64,000 nucleotides of DNA from Trebouxia sp. TZW2008 (Eukaryota; Chlorophyta; Trebouxiophyceae; Trebouxiales; Trebouxiaceae): positions 62,001-126,000 of the forward strand of contig BDIU01000173.1 of NCBI GenBank assembly GCA_002118135.1, read 5' to 3'. Shown in pieces: positions 24,801 through 37,200 of this stretch. The translations under genes were made by a program, and so were the position numbers. The notes below the pieces were generated by a model. The model was not told the DNA's origin, did not search any database, and was given only the letters and a program-made list of their open reading frames with translations. How positions within the stretch are numbered: the stretch's first letter is position 1; each line of letters opens with the position of its first letter.

Positions 24801-27800
24801 GGCGTTAGGGTTCTTCCAGGAGACTGGCAATTTGGCTTGTGTCACAGCGCTAGGTCTTTCTGGGCATGCTAAGTATTGACAGCGCATGCCTTTTGAATGC
24901 AGGAAAAAAATAGTAAGCGAGACACAAAGAATGCTGCTGTGGCACAGACAGGCTCCATTGCATATGATTGCGTTCATGACATGAGCTGCGATGTCTCTTT
25001 ACATGCATGACAACGTGCTGCAGCGCAGAAAGGCTTGACGCTGTGCTTCTGCAGTGCAGCAGGTCAAAATGCTTGCAGAACAACATAAGCGGGTCATTGT
25101 ATCTGCACAGGCTTTTAATAATAATAATAATGATGATAATAATAATAATAATAATAACAACAACGACAATAACACTTCTCACAGCATCATGCGCCTTTGG
25201 GTGTAGCAGTTGTAGCTGTCAGAGCTGCAGGCATTTCAAGGCATGCCAGATTGTAAGGGCAGGTTCCTGTTGAGCCCTCAGGACCAAACAACACTGTCCT
25301 TGCTGTGACCGCTGCTTGAAATCTTTGCTGTGTGAGAGAGTGTACCAAGTATGTTGCACTCTACCATACAGCTACCATTGATCAAGCTATTGCCGAATAT
25401 CAATACACTGCAGGGTGCAATGCATTAGGGTGGACATGGCAACGGTTTGGCCACCTGAGACATGACAATTGCAAATCCATCAACAGCAAAAGCATGAAGT
25501 CAACAACATCACAAGGCAAACACACGGGTAATGAGGTGCAGTAGGCAGGGGAACGCCTCCATGACAGCCAGCTGATCCAGCATCAGCAGACACACCTTGC
25601 TGGAAACACATGTCTGACCATATGCGTTAGACTTTTCTAGCACAATAGCTTTTGTGGAGCACACATCGACCACCTATACTAGACTGTGAGATTTGTACTG
25701 TCATTACAGTCACAGACGCCAATGAGGGAAAGTGTGCATCATTAGGCGGACACACCTGTAGTGAGGTGCAGTAAGCACAGGTAAGCATCCATGACGGCTT
25801 GCTGACCCAGCATCAGCAGTGACACCTTACTGGCTGTGGCCTGGGTGTTGGTTGCCTCCATCTGGCGCAACAATAGCAGTACCTGAATGGCGTACACACA
25901 ACAAGTGAATGCAGTACTTTCAGCTGCAATGAGGTCCAAAAGACAGAGGTAAGCGGTGATGAAAGCTTGCTGACCCATCAGCGTCAGCAAGGACACCTTA
26001 CTGGCTGTGCCTTGAGTGTTGTCGCAGTAGCAGCAGTACCTGAATGGCATTTGCACAACAGTTTGAGGCAAATTTGCATTTGCACATGAGTTGCAGTCAT
26101 GAGCTCAAGAATTGCAGTTGCAGATGGAGTGAAGTCATGATGTTCAAAAGTGCCCAAGAGGAGAATATATTAGGTCGAAATGATAGCGGCTGCGATCTGG
26201 GCATTGATGATTCTGAACAGCGTTTTGAGCAGCAACTAGGTAGCATCTTTGCCACTGTCAGTGTGATTAACTCTTCAGTGTCCGAAATGTGGTCCAGCTC
26301 TGTCAGTAAACAGGCTTCATATGTTTAATGCAATTTGCATGCAGCAAACATTGCAAGGCAAGTCAGTTCTGAACAGTATGTCAATACTAAAGGGACTGCC
26401 TTACTGATGGCAGTGGGGCTCAGGGAAAAACGGACAGGGGCAAGAGGGGGGGCCTTAGCAAGTTGCAGGATATCTGACCTGGACAAAAGTCAAAGCTGTG
26501 ACCATGAAGGTGTAGTTGACAGCCTTGGCTTCATACTCCTCAACATGCGTTGTGGTAGCATTTATCTGCAAGCTGATGCCGCAGTTGCTACTGTACAGCG
26601 TGCCATTGAGCACAGCGTCTGCTGCAGGCTCATCAGCATTGGACCGTCCAAGAACTCTGCCAAGAAGACTTGAGCCTTCACGCTGCTCTGCTGCTTGTGG
26701 TGAGACTGAGGCGTTGGATGCAGAAACGACGCTCAAGTCTAGCATCAGCTCGCAGTCCTTTTGAAGGGTGCTGGGATCTGAAAGATTGCGGGGCCGCTGA
26801 GTCAACTGAGACTCCTCAAAAGTGATGGCTGCCCCTCGCAATGCTTTCCTGTAGCACATTTCTGACACTGAATTCAAATTGCAATGCTGGGGTGACATCT
26901 GTCACACTGAGAGCAAAGCCAATACTCAAGTCTAGCATCAGCACAGTCTTTTTGGAGAGTGCTGCTATCTGAGAGGTTGCTGGGCCGTTGAGTCAGCTGA
27001 GACTCCTCAAAATTGATGACTGCCCCTCGCAATGCTTTCCTGCAGCACTTTGACACTGAATCCACTGAAACTGCAAGGCTGGGGTGAGTCTGAGGCATTG
27101 GGTGCAGAGACGATGCTCAAGTCTAGCATCAGCTCGCAATCTTTTTGAAGGGTGCTGGCATCTGAGAGGTTGCGGGGCCGCTGAGTCAGCTGAGACTCCT
27201 CAAAAGTGATGGCTGCAACTCGCAATGCTTTCCTGCAGCGCCAACTTATTGTGTATTTCACAGTCTGCACTGCATCTTAGTGATGAGCCCTCTGACAACT
27301 TGTTGCGTATGACGTACTGCATTTTGAGCACTGCAAATGTTGATTCACTGCATATGACTGATGCTGAAGCAGATGGCCTGCTTCAAACAAAACCCGCCCA
27401 CCTGTAGTCAGCTGTGTGCATGTCCAGATCCTCCTGAGCCAAACCTAATTACACACCGTCTACCGTGTTCAGCACAGCACGCAGTCAGCCTGTTACCGTG
27501 GCGTACCATCCCTCAGAGAATTCTGACTCAACTGTGTATTACTTTGACTTTGTTTGCACGACCCCCTGTTAGCTCCCAAACGCAGCAAATGGGTCATGAA
27601 GTATAATCTAACAAATGTTTTTGACATTGTCCAGATGATTCCCTATCAGGTTTTGAAGACAGTAAAGCAACACTGAAATATAATGTAAAGCCTGCCCACC
27701 TGTAGTCAGCTGTGTGCATGTCCAGATCCTCTTGAGCCAAACTGAGTTGCACATCATCCACTGGATTCAGCACAGCATGCAGCCGCCCTGTTGCAGTGAC

Positions 27801-28648
27801 ATACAATCCCTCGAGCTTCATGAAAGCGTCACGCTCTGAGACATAGCCCCCATCACGCAGCACCAGATCACCCTGCAGAAGCGTAAGCAACCGATACATG
27901 CACGTCAGACAGGTCACAGCATGGATGTAGTGCTGACAGAGAGCACACCACTGTACAGCTTTGGAGGAAACATCATGCATGCCATACATACAATATGCAT
28001 GTGAAACATACCGTATGCATTGCAATCTTTGCAAAAGACCTGAAGACTTATCATATAGTGGGTATGCGCAAGATGAAAAGACATTGTGTCAGCAGTGCAA
28101 CTTGCAACCATAGTTCCAGAGTGCTTTCGACTGTATTCTCATACATGGTCTGTGTTGCTCACATGTATATATGCAGCAATAAGACACAAACCTGTACATT
28201 CAGCACTTCCTCTGTGCCAGAAGGTGTTGCCTCAAGCTGGAAAGCAATCGTGCCTTGACCCTGTTTCAGGACTGGCAGTGCGCTAGCTCCAGCATCTGGG
28301 TCAGATAAGTGCCAAGTGCCTTTGTATGTGCCAGAAACATTGGCAGGAAAGGTGTTGGCTGAATTGTTTAGGCTCAGAAATGCAGATGGTGCCGTAGTCG
28401 TGACTTTTGTGGAAGCCTGTGAGCAGCAATGTAAGGTGCAATCAGTGTATTGACTGGACCTTGCTAGACTCAGTAGTGAGCTTGTTGCAAGGCAACACTT
28501 GTCTGCTCATGAGACTCACCTGTAATTGTGTGTCCGATAGCTGATTGTGTTGCAAGCTGGTGCTTGCTCGGCCCACGGTGGCAAAGAATAGCAGACAACA
28601 TGAGATGCATAGGAAGGCTTGTTGCGGTCGGCGACTCTGGTAGGTCAT
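21840..28648 (-). CDS. TUL1/FLYING SAUCER-like transmembrane RING E3 ubiquitin ligase
   Basis: Plant FLY1/FLY2 and fungal Tul1 (Dsc complex) are Golgi/endosome multispanning E3 ligases. Exons taken: 28648-28520, 28416-28192, 27872-27700, 26848-26479, 25882-25756, 24157-23938, 23604-23379, 22873-22708, 22015-21840. In order: a signal peptide (residues about 1-28, FLCISCCLLFFATVG); a lumenal domain with SGTYKGTWHLSD and KLEGLYVTATGRL; then EAKAVNYTFMVTALTFVQ, RQMEATNTQATASKVSLLML, LFNAFATAAFFEFVNFAIFE, YSFWIPQVV and GPRWFVPKRFLPAKY. It ends in a RING-H2 finger, CVICMN...MVTPCNHFFHNHCLERW...ECPTC, whose C3H2C3 zinc ligands are all present, with CRRPLPTP at the end (TGA). ATG 28648 is preferred to the in-frame ATG 28759 because it puts the signal peptide at the N-terminus. 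Six of nine exons have decayed tandem copies alongside. Confidence 0.92.
22985..23100 (-). repeat. Decayed copy of the PKRFLPAK exon start (TUL1/FLY gene)
   Basis: Reads GAVLMCQIM, a TGA stop, then GPRCFVPKRFLPAK, against AAVLMCQTVWGPRWFVPKRF in the used exon at 22873. It lies in the intron immediately 5' of that exon. The tryptophan codon has become a stop. Confidence 0.8.
23636..23705. repeat. GCAGC/CACAG simple repeat
   Basis: Low-complexity run of agcgcagcagagcgcag followed by repeated cacag units, in the intron between exons 6 and 7 of the TUL1/FLY gene. Confidence 0.8.
24250..24365 (-). repeat. Copy of the LFNAFATAAFFEF exon (TUL1/FLY gene)
   Basis: Reads AEPLFNAFPTAAFFEFVNFV, very close to the used exon at 24157-23938, and lies directly 5' of it. 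It keeps an open frame over this part but lacks the second half of the exon. Shorter scraps of the same exon (gctgctgtggca) recur near 24600 and 24935. Confidence 0.8.
25117..25165. repeat. AAT trinucleotide microsatellite
   Basis: Uninterrupted run of aat units broken by two gat units, followed by aac units. Intronic in the TUL1/FLY gene. Confidence 0.95.
25530..25625 (-). repeat. Decayed downstream copy of the TASKVSLLML membrane exon
   Basis: Reads SKVCLLMLDQLAVMEAFPCL against SKVSLLMLGQQAVMDAYLCL in the used exon (25882-25756). It lies 3' of that exon in the following intron. Confidence 0.8.
25921..26045 (-). repeat. Upstream copy of the TASKVSLLML membrane exon
   Basis: Reads GTASKVSLLTLMGQQAFITA then YLCLLDL. 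It keeps the ttcag acceptor and gtactgct start of the used exon but has a shifted frame after the first codons. It could be an alternative exon only if that shift is tolerated. Confidence 0.8.
26885..27245 (-). repeat. Two upstream copies of the lumenal exon FEESQLTQRPRNLSD (TUL1/FLY gene)
   Basis: Copies at about 27230-27085 and 27050-26900 repeat the first 150 bases of the used exon (26848-26479). The first reads ITFEESQLTQRPRNLSDAST and is open. The second (INFEESQLTQRPSNLSDSST) is frameshifted after KDC. Both keep the ctgcag|gaaagc-type acceptor. Confidence 0.85.
27395..27525 (-). repeat. Copy of the 3' half of exon 3 (TUL1/FLY gene)
   Basis: Matches 27694-27820, including the donor-side block cccacctgtagtcagctgtg, and is shifted about 300 bases into the following intron. 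Several substitutions and small indels disturb the frame. Confidence 0.8.
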
Positions 28649-28930
28649 CTCACTCAGCACTGTCGACGTTGAACGCTGTTCAGACAGCGGTTGTACAAAC
28701 GCTGCGCCGTAGACGGTACAAATATTCACAAGCGCTTCAGTGTTGCGAAGCAAGCGCACACTGCATTGTTGTGCGCGGTAGCCTAGGGAGCGTGGTTTGT
28801 CGATAGATGTACAGGGCTAGTCACTGCACAGACGATGAGCGCCCGATGCGACAAGGCAGTGACGACTTGACTGCACGATTAACGCGACACCGTGCCGGAG
28901 TGGTGCTCTTATAACTCTTCCGACACTTGG
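28649..28930. promoter_or_regulatory. CpG-dense promoter region of the TUL1/FLY gene
   Basis: More than twenty CpG dinucleotides in about 280 bases (for example gcgcggtag, gagcgcccgatgcgac), a clear contrast with the introns on one side and the 29-31 kb DNA on the other. Confidence 0.55.
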
Positions 28931-30046
28931 TCACGGGAAGCCTTGCTGTTATAGTGACGAAGCCCACGTGCTGTGCATGCAGTTCCAAGTGTGCCTTCAT
29001 TGCACTCAGCCAAGAAGGGAATGACTTCCTTTCAAGTCAATGACAGCGCATGGCAGTCACAAACTCATGCAGGATTGGCAAAAATTTCTTGCGGCTTGCA
29101 ACAGACCGACACGGTTCATGCCATGTCATCTTGATGGGACACAGCAGCTACATGCATCAACTTGAAAGGCATCTAACTGCCCCTGATTGTGTTGCTGCCA
29201 CTGTTCAAGTCATTTAATGATTTGGACAGTGGCAGACTTGGGCAGTGGCACCTGAGGCAATTTGCACAGGGACCAAGTATCACTCTACTGATCATTGCTT
29301 GCTGTCTGTTCATGATCATCAGCAGCATCAGCAAAGGCGGTCATCAGCATTGTCCATGGACAGCAACATGCTACTTACAGGTTGTCATGTATAGCTCACA
29401 CCTCAGGTGAGTCTGAGTTCAAGTGTAGAGGCGCTTTGCTCATTCATACAAACTTCGTCACGTAATGCTTGCCAATCAGACACTGAAGATCGACGTCTCT
29501 GTGACAGTAAGCTGCAAGGATGACCAGCAAACATGAACTTGATCATGTGAGAAGTTTAACACCACCAATTTATGTGTGCATATGCATGGGCTATCTGCAG
29601 ACTAGACCGTGACACCTGGACATCATGACACAACATCGACACTTTCCTGAAATGACCAATGTTCAGTCAGTGCTGACTTGTCAGGGAACAGCAGACATGT
29701 TCGTAGAGCGCAGATGTCAGCTTCCAAGATTGAACAATACAAAGTGTCAGTGAGACACATGTATGCTTTGTCGTCATTGCCTTAGGAGGCTGCAGGTGTT
29801 CAAGGGGCTGCTTCTTGTCAAGTGGTCTTGTAAGGCCAGAAGTGCCCTCTCTCTGATTATGAGTCACTCAGGCTCGAGCTGGCCGTTTGCTGGTTGAGTT
29901 CTTCTGTTGCGCTGTTTGACAGACTCAAATTTGCTGAGCATCAAGCCAAACACAGCTGGTGGTGACATGCTGTGTACAGTCTGACCGCATGCCCTTGCCG
30001 CTGTGTGGGGTTCCAGGGTTTCAGGAAGGTTGTGCTCCTGATTGGC
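28931..30046. other. Intergenic, no gene seen
   Basis: Only short frames. One plus-strand frame at 29189-29410 has a hydrophobic stretch (ITLLIIACCLFMIISSIS) but nothing connects it to a gene. Confidence 0.35.
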
Positions 30047-30337
30047 TCAGGCATTACTCGCTGCTTTTTCTATGCGTCTGATCCGTTCTTGTTCAGATCT
30101 GAGTGCCCGTTGTAGTTCCTTTCTGCCCTTCTTTGCGCATCTGATCTTTTCTTCCAGTTGCTTGATTTCCTCATCGCGCTTCTGCTGCCATTGAAAGTAT
30201 TTGTGAAGAGAATACATCCAGCTTGAAATATCTCCAGGGAGCCTTGGACATTGTGCTGTGCCATAGCCCTTCCACAGATTGTCATACAAGCTGGTGTTAA
30301 ATGCTTTAGGTGGGGTCCAGTAAAGCGGACTCCAGCC
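30047..30337 (-). CDS. C-terminal exon of an unrecognised protein with a basic coiled coil
   Basis: After a ctgcag acceptor at 30338 the frame reads GWSPLYWTPPKAFN, then LYDNLWKGYGTAQCPRLPGD, and ends with a charged helix, KRDEEIKQLEEKIRCAKKGR, closing at TGA 30047. Heptad-like charge spacing over about 45 residues suggests a coiled coil. The tryptophan/proline block is distinctive but I do not recognise it. The 5' part should lie above 30340, where a five-copy array of a preceding exon-like unit is found. No start codon or CpG patch could be assigned. Confidence 0.5.
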   Translation of the reverse strand, partial: GWSPLYWTPPKAFNTSLYDNLWKGYGTAQCPRLPGDISSWMYSLHKYFQWQQKRDEEIKQLEEKIRCAKKGRKELQRALRSEQERIRRIEKAASNA

Positions 30338-30872
30338 CTGCAGCACACACATCTCATCAAAACATGCTGCAGTTGAGCTTGCAAGGGTGATGACAATGTG
30401 GCGCTCACTCACTAATACTGGCAGCCAAGAGGCCCACACTAGCCCTGCAGCAAACGCATCTCATCCTAACATGCTGCAATTGACCTGCAGGACTGATGAC
30501 AATGCAGCGCTCACTCACTGCTGCTGAAAATCAAGCGGCCAGAATTAGCCCTGCAGCACGTGCATCTCATCAAGACATGCTGCAATTGAGCTTGCAGGAC
30601 TAAAGACAATGTAGTGCTCACTCATTAATGCTGAAAGTCAAGCGGTTCAAATTTGCCCTGCAGCACATGCATCTCATCGAGACATGTTGCAGTTGAGCTT
30701 GCAGGACTGATGACAATGCAGCGCTCACCCACTACCACTGCAAATCAAGATGCCCAAAATAAGCCCTGCAGCATGTGCATGTCGTCAAGACATGCTGCAA
30801 TTGACCTGCGGGACTGATGACAATGTAGCGCTCACCAACTAACACTACAAATCGAGATTCCCAAACTACAGA
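30336..30872 (-). repeat. Five-copy tandem array, period about 107 bases
   Basis: Units begin near 30336, 30442, 30548, 30656 and 30762, each with ccctgcagca, catctcatc (or catgtcgtc), catgctgca, gatgacaatg and gcgctca(c/t)(t/c)cac. On the minus strand each unit looks like an exon with splice signals: ERHIVITLASSTAACFDEM in the first, ERCIVISPASSTATCLDEMH in the fourth, other frames shifted. The unit next to 30337 is likely the used exon and the others relics or alternative exons. Confidence 0.8.
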
Positions 30873-31271
30873 CATGTGCATATGGCCCGGCATAACTTGT
30901 GACGAAGGGCGCGTCATAACCATGTGAGGCACTGTACTGAGCATTGCTGAGGTGCACAGCTAGCTGCATGCACTCCACACTGCAAGCAGGACAAAGCATG
31001 GGATAAGTGCAACTCACGGTGTTTTGTCAGACAAGGCACATGGCAATGCTGTTTCATCTATGCTATTCATTATGTGCTAGTGATGTTGTGTTTACAAGCC
31101 AGACATCATGGTTATGGCAATCATAAAATGTGTTGCACCTGTTATGCCTATTGGTATTGGCATCTCAACTCACTCACACGGTAGGACCCAAAAGCAGACC
31201 GTAGTGCTGCTTTTTGGCAGGACTATGCCGAAACTGTGCTACTAGTGTCAGGCACATTGCAACTTGATAAA
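30873..31271. other. No gene seen
   Basis: Between the tandem array and the first recognisable LRR exon. No CpG-rich start region is present, so the 5' end of the LRR gene is not located. Confidence 0.35.
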
Positions 31272-34200
31272 GACCTTGGTATGCAGCGGCCTTGGACCTC
31301 ACAACAATGACAGTCAAGTGAATGGTAGCTTGCCTGCAGCTTGGAGCCCGCTGTCACAGGCAGGCTTGTGATTTGCACACACACTTTCAGTGTACCATCA
31401 GTACTGCAGCACCAGATGACTGATGCAAGCTCCTGTGTTTGGCCATACAACTAACTGATGAGTGTGGATGTGACAGTTGCAAAACATCACCTTGGCCAAC
31501 AACAACCTCACTGGTACTCTACCAAGCTCGTGGGGCAAATTACAGCAGGTAATTCTGTTGTCACTATTGAGGGATGTGACCAGGGTGCGTATACAAATGT
31601 ATCATCTCATAGCTTGTGACACCTCTGTGCATGTATCACACTTGTCAGTGAAGTGCAGTCAAATTAGTTGCCATGTGCTGTGAATGCAGATGCCATACCT
31701 CAGCTAAGAACTCAACTGCTGGACAACATATAATCCACAACAAAATGAACAACTTTCAGTAAGGTCTTCTTTGGCTGCAGATTGGGGTCATAGACTTGCG
31801 GAACAATAACCTTACCGGCACCCTTCCCTTATCTTGGCAGACGCCATCTCCTGCAAGAGTCTGACCTTAGCTTTCTAAAACTGCCCATAAGCCCTTGCAT
31901 ACAGTATGCATCACAATGTCATCTCATATCAGCTCAGGCATATCGGTAATATGAGCCTTGCATGGTCGTTGAGCGCCACAGCTTCAGGCCCTAGGCTGGC
32001 TGATGCTTTTAGCTGTTATGCATGTCTTTGCTGTTAGGCCTAATCAGCATGGACAGCACCTTACCCTTTGTCAATGCGGTTTGAAAGGGACTTGAGTGAT
32101 AGGTTGATTAGCACACTATTTAGAGCAAAGCTGAGTACAGCATGACACAGCAATCAAGTTGCCCTAACTGAACAGAACTGAAGTCAACATGCAGACTTCT
32201 GATGTGCCAATGTCAGCCCGCATGCCAACCTGTAGCAAAAGCTGGACAAGATTGGCTTTTCTGGCAACGATCATGCCTGCATTTTGTGACATGAGGTGTT
32301 TGCAGGCTACTTGGCTACAATAGCCCGCACAGAATGGTTTGTTTTTAAGCTATAACAGACTTACCGGCACGTTGCCAAGCGAGTGGAGCAGTTTTCAGGC
32401 AAGAATTGAAATTCCGCACAATGAGCTGTTATCTTGTGTATGGCTCCTGTTTACTGTTACACATTTACTGACATTGACACACTGCCACGTTGGATGCTCC
32501 TGTTGCTATACGGTTGGCGTCAAAAAGTGTTCTCACAACACAACATTGAGTTGCCTCATGCCTTCTTGCCTGCAGCTGGCACTGCTTTGTGATGGTGAAG
32601 AGCATTGTGCGAGGAAAAGCTTACAACAAGCTATGCTATGTTCTGTTTGCAGATGGGAACAGTCCTTGACTTGTCAGCTAACGAGTTCACTGGCACGTTG
32701 CCTGCCTCTTGGATTGACAGCGAGGTAGGCAATCCCATGCACAACCAGAAGATATTGCTACACACAGTAACTCCTCTGTATCACGACTGCATTGGTCACC
32801 AAGAAACATGTCCTTACATTGAATTGTCAGGAGTACCCATGTCGTCAGAATGCAGTGCTTGGTTCCCACTTGCATTGTCCTTGCATCGAGAATGTCCTTA
32901 TATCGAGTATTCTTATATCAACAAATTACTGTAGATGAAAGTATGCACACCATCTTTGCGCGCTCACTTTGCTCATTGGGCTGTTGTCGTTGATCCAGCA
33001 TGTCTCATATTGCAAGGCAACAGCAGATTTGCAGCTCTGACACTTGTGCCAAGCTGACGGATGGGCATCACACACATCAGTCCATGATGAGCAGGTTGTG
33101 TAAGGGCAGCTTGTGACATGAGCTGTCACAACACCCGCCTATTATTCCTGTTGCAGGTTAACGCGCTTGACCTATCAAGCAATAAGCTCACAGGCTCATT
33201 GCCTGACGCCAGGGGCAGCTTCAATCAGGTAACATTGATTCGATCAGGCAAGATGGACATCATGACAAGACATCATGCGTTCAGTCATCACCCAACCAGC
33301 CTGATGGTGTTGAGCACAAGGCCAGCAATGACAGTTCAGTAGAATTGCCACCAGTGTCTTGTAGAAGCTGAGTACCATAAACAGCAACATTCCAAGTATC
33401 TAGGCACATTCCAGGGGCAGCTGTGATAGCAAGACCTGCAGATTGAGCTGATTGTTGATTTTGCAGATTGACAGCCTTGATCTGTCCAACACTGCGCTTG
33501 CAAGCACATTGCCTGACTCCTGGAAAGACATTCTGGTAAGCAATAGATGACGCATCAGCATTTCGTGCACTGTACTAAGTGCTAGTCTATCACACTTGCG
33601 GTTGCAAGAGCTGGTTACAAGATGGGTCTGCAGTGGCAAGTATATAAATTTGTTTGTTATTGTATTGTTCATTTACAGCTGAGCAGCATGCGGCAGCATG
33701 AGCGACAATGCACAGCCAAATCTGGCAACATCGTTTCTAGATTCAGCTGAATGGGCTGCCCTTGCAGACTACTACAGTTAATTTATCAAACGATGGCTTC
33801 ACAGGCTCATTGCCTGCTTCATATAACTTTTGTGCACAGGTACGTAGGCCAGGCAATAGCATCAATTTCTCATGCTTGGCCCACACCATTCAGGTTCCAA
33901 TGTTTGGCTTAAACAAAGTACAGCAGCTGTGTAGCTACAGTCTGTATACTGTCAGTGCAATGCTGTACAATGTTTGGACATGTTGACAGGACGATTTTGA
34001 CAGTGTATACCTTTGCCAAACAGACCTCTTGTTAGTTGTACAGGCTCTCCAGCTTGACCTATCAGCAAATCAGCTCACAGGCATACTGCCAGACTCTTGG
34101 AATCAAAGCAATGTAGGCAGTTCACACACCACATGAAGTACTCATGCATTGGCTTGTGCAGATAATTGCATAAGCTTGACTATGTTGTGCTGGGAGGGCG

Positions 34201-37200
34201 TAGCTGGTCTGCACCTGCAAATCTGCCAGTTATGTTGTCGCGGTTGAGTTATACCAGCTTGCTTTGCCAAGCCGCTTGGTGAACTTCAACAAATATACAA
34301 AGCCTTGCACAGTTCTGTTTTGATCTTAAGCCTCAAGCTCGCTGCATACATCCATTGCATTCAGCAGCATTCAGCAGGATTGCTTACATGTCAGAACTCG
34401 GTTTGCTTACTTCTGACATAATTATATGCTAATGTGCTACTCTTGACAAAGTGACTCATATCATGCACCCTGCCAATATGTGCCTTGCTGGTTAGACCAG
34501 ACACTAAGAGACACGCTGCCGTTGTTCTTGAAGGTGGACTACCTTGCTCTGCAACACAACCAACTGCAAGGCACCTTGCCGGCCTCTTGGAGCTCCAACA
34601 AAAGTGGAAGCACTGAAAATGCTCACAATTGTCATGGAAAGCGATGGAAACGCTTGCGTTGACAATGCAACATGCAAAAGTACTTACAAGCACAGCATGC
34701 TCGGGAGTACAAAAGCTTCTTGGCTAGTTGCCCATGCATCACAGTAGAAGATGACATGTGGCACCGTCTCCTCTGCTCTTCTTATGCTCTTGACAATTCT
34801 GCTTGGTCTGTGCAGTTGAGCGTCCTCAATTTGGAGAATAACACGCTGGAGGGCTCCTTGCCATTGTCTTGGCACAATCCACAGTCAATAACCTTCCTTG
34901 ACCTGGCTTAAAACAGCTTCACTGGCCCTCTACCTGCTGCTTGGAGCCATTGCAGTGAGGTAAATTACTTTACGCCTTGTCTGGTGAAAGGCAAACTCCA
35001 GCCTTGTGTTAATGAGTTGCCGCTTGCACTGCTGCTTGCAAACTCAAGCCTGTGTTGACCAGCTGTTGCTAAGGGGTACTCAGTTCTGTGTATTTGGGAA
35101 TGAACAACAGATACTGTCAGCTAAACTCCGACTGCGTATTGTTGCAACACTCAGATTGGCATTTCAGAGACCCATCTCAATATAGGCAAATGACCCTCTA
35201 CGCAATTGCTGACATTGCATGGCTGCAATCATATGACCAAGTGAAGCTAGACACAGCATTCTGCATACATAATTCGTCAATGAGCAAGGCTTTGTTTCTG
35301 TAGACGTTATAGACGTTTTTGCAGGACTGTACATCTTGACATTGTCTGTGTGGCCTCCTGTTGGGTCTCTAAGACAGTAAACATCATTGATTGATTGTTT
35401 GACAGCACCAGCAACTTTGTTGAGCATGGCAGCTGGGCAACTCTTTGCATCTCTTTGATGCAACATGTCTTTTCACTCAAGCTAGATCAGATCTCAACAC
35501 ATTGTGCTTGCTGCAGCTACAATACCTTTCACTGGGCAACAACAAGCTCTCTAGCACTTTGCCAGCCTCGTGGAGCAACATGACCGAGGTAAGATTGGCG
35601 CATTTGTTGATGTGTGAATGATGTCTTCTTCTACTCATTTCAGCAATATAAATCATGCTTCATATGGTCTGCTCAATATGCTGGCACCACACAGCTTGTT
35701 GTGTGCTCTTCTTGACCATCATGGATACTAAGGAGCATGTATTGCATTGGAGCAATTTTGCTGAACAGATTTGTTGCAATCTGTTTGACCTTGCTTGCCT
35801 TCAGCACCCTTGCACTTGAGGGCTTGACTTTCTACCCGTGCAACAATGTTGTGCCCTTACCAACATCATCATGCTACCATGACAGGTGTCATTCATAGAA
35901 GATATTTTTTGCATTGGTACGTTTCATTTGGGTTTGCCTTACTTCAGTCACTGAAGTGGCTATTCACATGCAGCTGGGCTACTTGGGTCTTTGGGACAAT
36001 GTCTTGACGGGCTCCTTGCCCTCCACATGGAGTTCCATGAGTCTTATTCAGTTTGCCGACCTTTCCTCAAACTTCTTCCACGGCAGCATTCCTGATGGCT
36101 GGAGCATGTAGCGGCAAGTAAGACTGTTTCTGACTTGCTTTGTACTGTGACTTGCCTACATGTGGAGCGTAGTCATGTCATGACCGTGTCGTACCTGAGC
36201 GCAAACACCTTGGTATGCTGATATAGGTACAGATCTTGAATATCAATGATAACCAAATGACTGGAACCATCCCGCGCTTCACATCCCTGCTAGCCCTCAA
36301 TGCCACCTCCAACAACCTATCGTCCCGGTCATTGACTAGCCTCCCTCCGACCATCCAGCTAGCATATCTGGCAAACAACCGCTTCAGCGGTGCATTTCTG
36401 CAACCTCATACCTTCCCAGCCAATTTGACTGTGCTTGACTTGTCCAAAAACCAATTGTCAGGGCCATTACCACAGAGCCTGCCAGCCAAGTTGACTGTTC
36501 TGAACGCCTCTGACAATATGCTGACCGGCTCATTGCCCGGTCAGTGGCCAAGACTAGCTGAATTTCGACTAGATAATATGCCATTGACTGGAGGGCCACC
36601 AGCTGCATGGAATGCATGGGGCAAGAACACCAGCAACTCTATTCAAGTGTCGATTGTCAATAACCGCTTGCATGGCCAAATGCCCCAGCAATGGGTGGAG
36701 CAATTTTGCCTGACAGTCGTGCAAGACTTTGGGGAGCAAGTGCTGTTTCAGCCATCCAGCCTTGAAGTTTCGATGGGTCCAACGCAGAACAAGAAATTAC
36801 AGTATCTGTTGGGTCTACAATTACTCTCCTTGCTCAACATGCTAGCATCAATGTGACCTTCAATGACAAGTTGCGCGCCTGAAGCTACCAAGACCCAAGT
36901 TCTATTTGCAGTATCTCTAATGCAGTCACTGCTTTGCTGTGGGGCATTTTTCTTGCATTATTGCTATCAATGATCATAGGCCTCCACTTATGGTTACGAC
37001 GCAAGCCAAGCCTTGCACCGCCCAAGGCTCTGTCTAAGCTCGCAGTATTATCATCGTCAGCATCATGCGCCCAAAAAGCCCATTTTTCCAAGCGTGTTGC
37101 CACATGGATTTGGGTCCTTGTTTCTGATGTTGGGTGGTATGTGTACTCTCAAGTCACTGATGCTATAGCTATTCGACAGGTTTGTGTTTCTGGACATGCG

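Noticed and set aside
25117..25165. AAT run as a coding repeat
   Set aside because: Intronic microsatellite in the TUL1/FLY gene.
28880..28935. gccggagtggt segment resembling the D-arm of a serine or leucine tRNA
   Set aside because: No matching T-loop or anticodon arm downstream. It lies in the CpG-dense promoter region of the TUL1/FLY gene.
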